A stretch of 19,067 nt of DNA from JBELHO01 sp042091375 (GTDB lineage Bacteria; Pseudomonadota; Gammaproteobacteria; Enterobacterales; Alteromonadaceae), in NCBI GenBank assembly GCA_042091375.1, contig JBELHO010000061.1, positions 1 to 19,067 on the forward strand, read 5' to 3'. The notes beneath the pieces are model-generated. The model had not been told where the DNA came from and did no database searches. It worked only from the letters and a program-made list of their open reading frames with translations. Positions 15,696 to 19,067 of the stretch are shown here, in pieces (the stretch's first letter is position 1; each line of letters begins with the position of its first letter). The position numbers and the translations under genes are program-made.

Positions 15696-18600
15696 ATGGC
15701 GAATTTTAAGTCGTTACTTACTGTCGTATCGCTATTAACGGCATTTACATCTTCTGCTGCAGAAAAGCAAAACGAATGGTTTTTGCACAGTAGTATTTCA
15801 CCTGACGGTGAGCAAATTGCCTTTTCATACAAAGGCGATATTTATCTTGTTGACAGTGATGGCGGTAATGCCAGACCACTGACAATTCACAACGACTGGG
15901 ACGGCCATCCGATTTGGTCTGGCGATGGCAAAACCATTGCCTTTGCCTCAGACAGAAATGGCAATCTCGACATCTATACCATGCCTGCAAGTGGTGGCAA
16001 TGCCACCAGATTGACCTATCATTCGGCTAACGATATTCCACAAGACTTTAGCAAAGATGGCAAAGAAGTATTATTTACCTCGGCGCGAACCGATGCGCCG
16101 AATTCGACGGTTTTCCCCACTGCGCGCTTAACCGAAAGTTACGGGGTAAAGCTAAGTGGCGGTACTCCGCGCATGATCTCAACCTTACCCGGCTCTGAAA
16201 TACAATACTCGCCAGACGGCACTAAATTGCTTTATCGCGATGAAAAGTCTTATGAAAACCAATACAGAAAACACGATATTTCTGCTTTTGCTCGTGACAT
16301 TTGGGTACATGATCTGCAAACCGATGAGCACCAACAACTGACCACCTTTGCCGGTGGTGATCACAACCCAGTATGGGATGACAAAAACACCTTTTACTAT
16401 ACCTCAGAACAAGGCAATGGTGCTTTCAACGTCTGGCGCATGGATCTCGATGGCGACAATAAAAAGCAAATAACCACCTTTAAACAGCACCCAGTGCGCA
16501 GCTTATCGATCAGTGATCGCGGCGTTTTAGCTTATGCACATCACGGCAGTATTTATACCCAAAAGGGCAAAAAAGCCAAGCACGTTAACATCAACATTGT
16601 CAATGACAATCAAGCGGCACCTGTGTTACCTGTCTCTCTTAGAGGTAAAGTCAGCGAGTTTGCCGTTTCTCCCAATGGCAAGGAAGTGGCCTTTGTCGCT
16701 CGCGGTGAGGTATTTGTTGCCAGTACCGACTTCAAAACGACCCGCGCCATTACCAACACCCCACAACAAGAGCGCAGTGTGTCGTTTCACAAAGACGGTC
16801 GCACCCTGTTGTATACTGCTGAACGAGATGGCATTTGGGGACTGTACGAAGCCAGCATAGCCCACGACGACGAACCTTATTTCTTTGCTGCCACCACCTT
16901 AAACGAAGATTTACTGCACAGTGCAGAAACCGACAGCTTTCAGCCTGTGTATTCACCTGATGGCAAAAAAGTGGCGTTTTTATCAGCTCGTGATGAAATT
17001 CAAGTGATTGATCGCGAAAGCAAAGCGGTTAATGTGGCGTTGAGTAAAAACCACAATTACTCATACAGCGATGGTGACATAAGCTTTGCTTGGGCACCCG
17101 ACAGCCATTGGATGACCGCCAGTTTCTCACCGAGAAATCGACTATTTATCAATAACGTTGGAGTATTCCCTGCCGATGGCACAGCCGAGCCCGTTGATAT
17201 AAGTTTATCGGGTTACAGCGACGGTGGCCCAACATGGCACACCGACGGCTCTGCGGTATTATGGGGCAGTACTCGCTTTGGACAACGCGATCACGGCAGT
17301 TGGGGACGTGAAGCCGATGTGATGGCGGCCTTCTTGACTCAAGATGCGTATGACAAATTTCGTCTATCGAAAGAAGAATATGCGCTTTTTAAAGAATTAG
17401 AAAAGAAAAAGAAGAAAGATAAAAAGGATAAAAAAGACAAACAGGCCAAAGAGGACAAAAAAGCTGATAAAGATAGCGACAAAAAAGCCGATGCAGACAG
17501 CGCTTCTACTGACGATGCTGTAGCTGCTACTGATAGTGACGCTAACAAAGAGAATAAAGGCGGTAAAGACGATACTGACAGTGACAGCAAGCCCCTCGCC
17601 ATTGAGTGGGATGATCTCGATCAGCGCACGGTGCGCTTAACCATGCATGCCTCAGATCTAGGCGGTGCCTACCTGACCAAAAATACTGCCGAGCTTTATT
17701 ACTTGGCTCGTTTTGAAAAAGGCTACGACCTATGGCGTCACAACATCCGTGAGCGCAAAACAGAGCTAGTGGCTAAACTCGGGGCAAGACGAGCGGCGAT
17801 GACATTCAGTGCTGATGAGAAAACGATCTACGTCCTGGCCGACGGCAACATTCGCATGGGTAAAGTCGGTAGTAAAATTGCCATGAAGCCAATTTCGGTC
17901 GCCCCAGTGATGGAGCTGCAACAGGCAGAAGAACGCGCATTCATGTTTGACCACAGCTGGCGCGTCATTAAAGACAAATTCTACCGCGATGACATGCACG
18001 GTATCGACTGGGATGCCATGGGTGCATCTTACCGCAATAAGTTAAACGCCATTGGTCACAATCGCGATTTTGCCAATATGTTTGCCGAAATGACCGGTGA
18101 ATTAAATGCCTCACACATTGGCTCATCTTATTACAAACGCGGTACAGCCATGTCTGATAGCACAGGTGCACTGGGTTTATTGTTTGATTTATCGACAACC
18201 GACGGCGCGTTAACCGTATTAGAAGTATTAAAAAATGGTCCATTTGACAAAGCCAGCAGCAAAGTCGATGCTGGAGTAAAACTCAGCGCAGTAAACGGCT
18301 TGAACTTGACAGCAGAGCAGAACTTATACCAACTGCTCAATCGCAAAGCCGGTAAGCGGGTGCGACTCACCTTTGAAGATAGTCAAGGCGAGACATTTGA
18401 AGAAGTTGTTAAACCCACATCAATGCGCACCATCAATAATTTAATGTACAAGCGTTGGGTGGCATCGCGTGAAGCCTTAGTGGATAAACTTTCCAACGGC
18501 CGTTTAGCCTATGTGCACGTGCGTGGCATGAATGACCCTAGCTTTAGGCAAGTGTATTCAAGTTTACTGGGTAAGCACTTTGACAAAGAAGCGGTAGTCA

Positions 18601-19058
18601 TTGATACCCGCTTTAACGGCGGTGGTTGGTTACACAACGATCTCGCTAAACTGTTTATGGGTAAAGAATACTTCACTATGCACGTGCGCGGCAGACAGTA
18701 TCACGGCGATCCCTTAGATCAATGGAATAAACCTTCAATACTGGTGATGAACGAAGGCAATTACAGTGATGGTTACGGTTTCTCATATACTTATGATGAG
18801 TTAAATATTGGTCAAATGGTCGGTATGCCAGTCCCCGGTACTATGACCGCGGTTTGGTGGGAAACGGGTATTTCAGGTGATTTCAGAGCTGGTGTCCCAC
18901 AAGTGGGTGTAAAAGATACCGTGGGTGATTACTTAGAAAATAAACAAATCGAGCCCGACTTTAAAGTCAAAAACGGTCCGCAATCATCAGCTAACGGTGA
19001 AGATAAACAAATCGAAAAAGCGGTTGCGGTAATGCTTGAACAAATAGACAGCCAGTAA
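15696..19058 (+). CDS. Exported tricorn-like S41 family peptidase
   Basis: Large serine peptidase of 1120 residues related to archaeal tricorn protease. The chosen ATG at 15696 follows TAAGGGAT and gives a clean signal peptide (MANFKSLLTVVSLLTAFTSSAAEKQ), so the protein is probably periplasmic. TolB/PD40-type beta-propeller repeats follow (for example SISPDGEQIAFSYKGDIYLVD, YSPDGKKVAFLSA). A Lys/Asp/Ser-rich linker covers about 570-632. Next come the tricorn C1 helical region, a PDZ domain and the S41 catalytic domain. Candidate catalytic residues match tricorn Ser745/His746, Ser965/Asp966 and Glu1023: Ser806-His807 in NASHIG, Ser1024-Asp1025 in NYSDGYG and Glu1081 in LENKQIEPDF. The Ser-to-Glu spacing is 57 here against 58 in tricorn. 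It likely degrades peptides; the substrate is unknown. The stop codon is 9 bases from the window end. Confidence 0.9.
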   Translation: MANFKSLLTVVSLLTAFTSSAAEKQNEWFLHSSISPDGEQIAFSYKGDIYLVDSDGGNARPLTIHNDWDGHPIWSGDGKTIAFASDRNGNLDIYTMPASGGNATRLTYHSANDIPQDFSKDGKEVLFTSARTDAPNSTVFPTARLTESYGVKLSGGTPRMISTLPGSEIQYSPDGTKLLYRDEKSYENQYRKHDISAFARDIWVHDLQTDEHQQLTTFAGGDHNPVWDDKNTFYYTSEQGNGAFNVWRMDLDGDNKKQITTFKQHPVRSLSISDRGVLAYAHHGSIYTQKGKKAKHVNINIVNDNQAAPVLPVSLRGKVSEFAVSPNGKEVAFVARGEVFVASTDFKTTRAITNTPQQERSVSFHKDGRTLLYTAERDGIWGLYEASIAHDDEPYFFAATTLNEDLLHSAETDSFQPVYSPDGKKVAFLSARDEIQVIDRESKAVNVALSKNHNYSYSDGDISFAWAPDSHWMTASFSPRNRLFINNVGVFPADGTAEPVDISLSGYSDGGPTWHTDGSAVLWGSTRFGQRDHGSWGREADVMAAFLTQDAYDKFRLSKEEYALFKELEKKKKKDKKDKKDKQAKEDKKADKDSDKKADADSASTDDAVAATDSDANKENKGGKDDTDSDSKPLAIEWDDLDQRTVRLTMHASDLGGAYLTKNTAELYYLARFEKGYDLWRHNIRERKTELVAKLGARRAAMTFSADEKTIYVLADGNIRMGKVGSKIAMKPISVAPVMELQQAEERAFMFDHSWRVIKDKFYRDDMHGIDWDAMGASYRNKLNAIGHNRDFANMFAEMTGELNASHIGSSYYKRGTAMSDSTGALGLLFDLSTTDGALTVLEVLKNGPFDKASSKVDAGVKLSAVNGLNLTAEQNLYQLLNRKAGKRVRLTFEDSQGETFEEVVKPTSMRTINNLMYKRWVASREALVDKLSNGRLAYVHVRGMNDPSFRQVYSSLLGKHFDKEAVVIDTRFNGGGWLHNDLAKLFMGKEYFTMHVRGRQYHGDPLDQWNKPSILVMNEGNYSDGYGFSYTYDELNIGQMVGMPVPGTMTAVWWETGISGDFRAGVPQVGVKDTVGDYLENKQIEPDFKVKNGPQSSANGEDKQIEKAVAVMLEQIDSQ

Positions 19059-19067
19059 CTGTTCAGC

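Noticed and set aside
17339..17602. Minus-strand open frame rich in Ser/Leu/Phe opposite the peptidase linker
   Set aside because: It is the complement of the Lys/Asp-rich codon run and carries no family signature. It is a composition artefact.

Overview
The window is bacterial and looks like a marine gammaproteobacterium of the Alteromonadales type. This rests on moderately AT-rich DNA, a cobalamin-salvage operon, an FtsX-type efflux module under sigma-54 control, and a secreted tricorn-type peptidase with a charged linker. The genus cannot be fixed from the sequence. There are no rRNA, tRNA, CRISPR, transposase or phage signatures.

Region 1 (1-6923, + strand) is a compact cobalamin uptake and salvage operon: btuD-btuC-cobT-cobS-cobU-cobQ-btuF. 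Most junctions overlap by 1-8 bases, so the genes are probably co-transcribed and translationally coupled. BtuF (periplasmic binder), BtuC (permease) and BtuD (ATPase) import corrinoids. CobQ amidates the corrin ring, CobU activates adenosylcobinamide, CobT activates the lower ligand, and CobS joins the two halves. The region before btuD carries an 18-bp tandem repeat. No B12 riboswitch is visible in the 117 bases available.

Region 2 (6924-8009) is a convergent spacer with two short tandem repeats, a small PrcB-like lipoprotein gene on the minus strand, and an intrinsic terminator for the next operon.

Region 3 (8010-15393) is a transporter-regulator module. A minus-strand operon encodes a periplasmic adaptor, an ABC ATPase and a duplicated FtsX/MacB-type permease. 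Divergent from it are an NtrC-family sigma-54 activator and a histidine kinase with almost no periplasmic loop. The 321-bp divergent region holds a good -24/-12 (sigma-54) promoter reading into the adaptor operon. Three 16-bp dyads of shared consensus TGTwCrAwAtyGwACA lie about 60-115 bp upstream of it. This is the layout expected if the response regulator activates the transporter. The kinase gene is interrupted by a 100-N assembly gap.

Region 4 (15394-19067) holds a gene for a large exported tricorn-like S41 peptidase, with beta-propellers, a Lys/Asp-rich linker, a PDZ domain and an intact candidate catalytic set.

The most interesting part is the transporter and two-component module with its readable regulatory region. 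It resembles Bce-type peptide-sensing systems in logic but is built with a sigma-54 activator.
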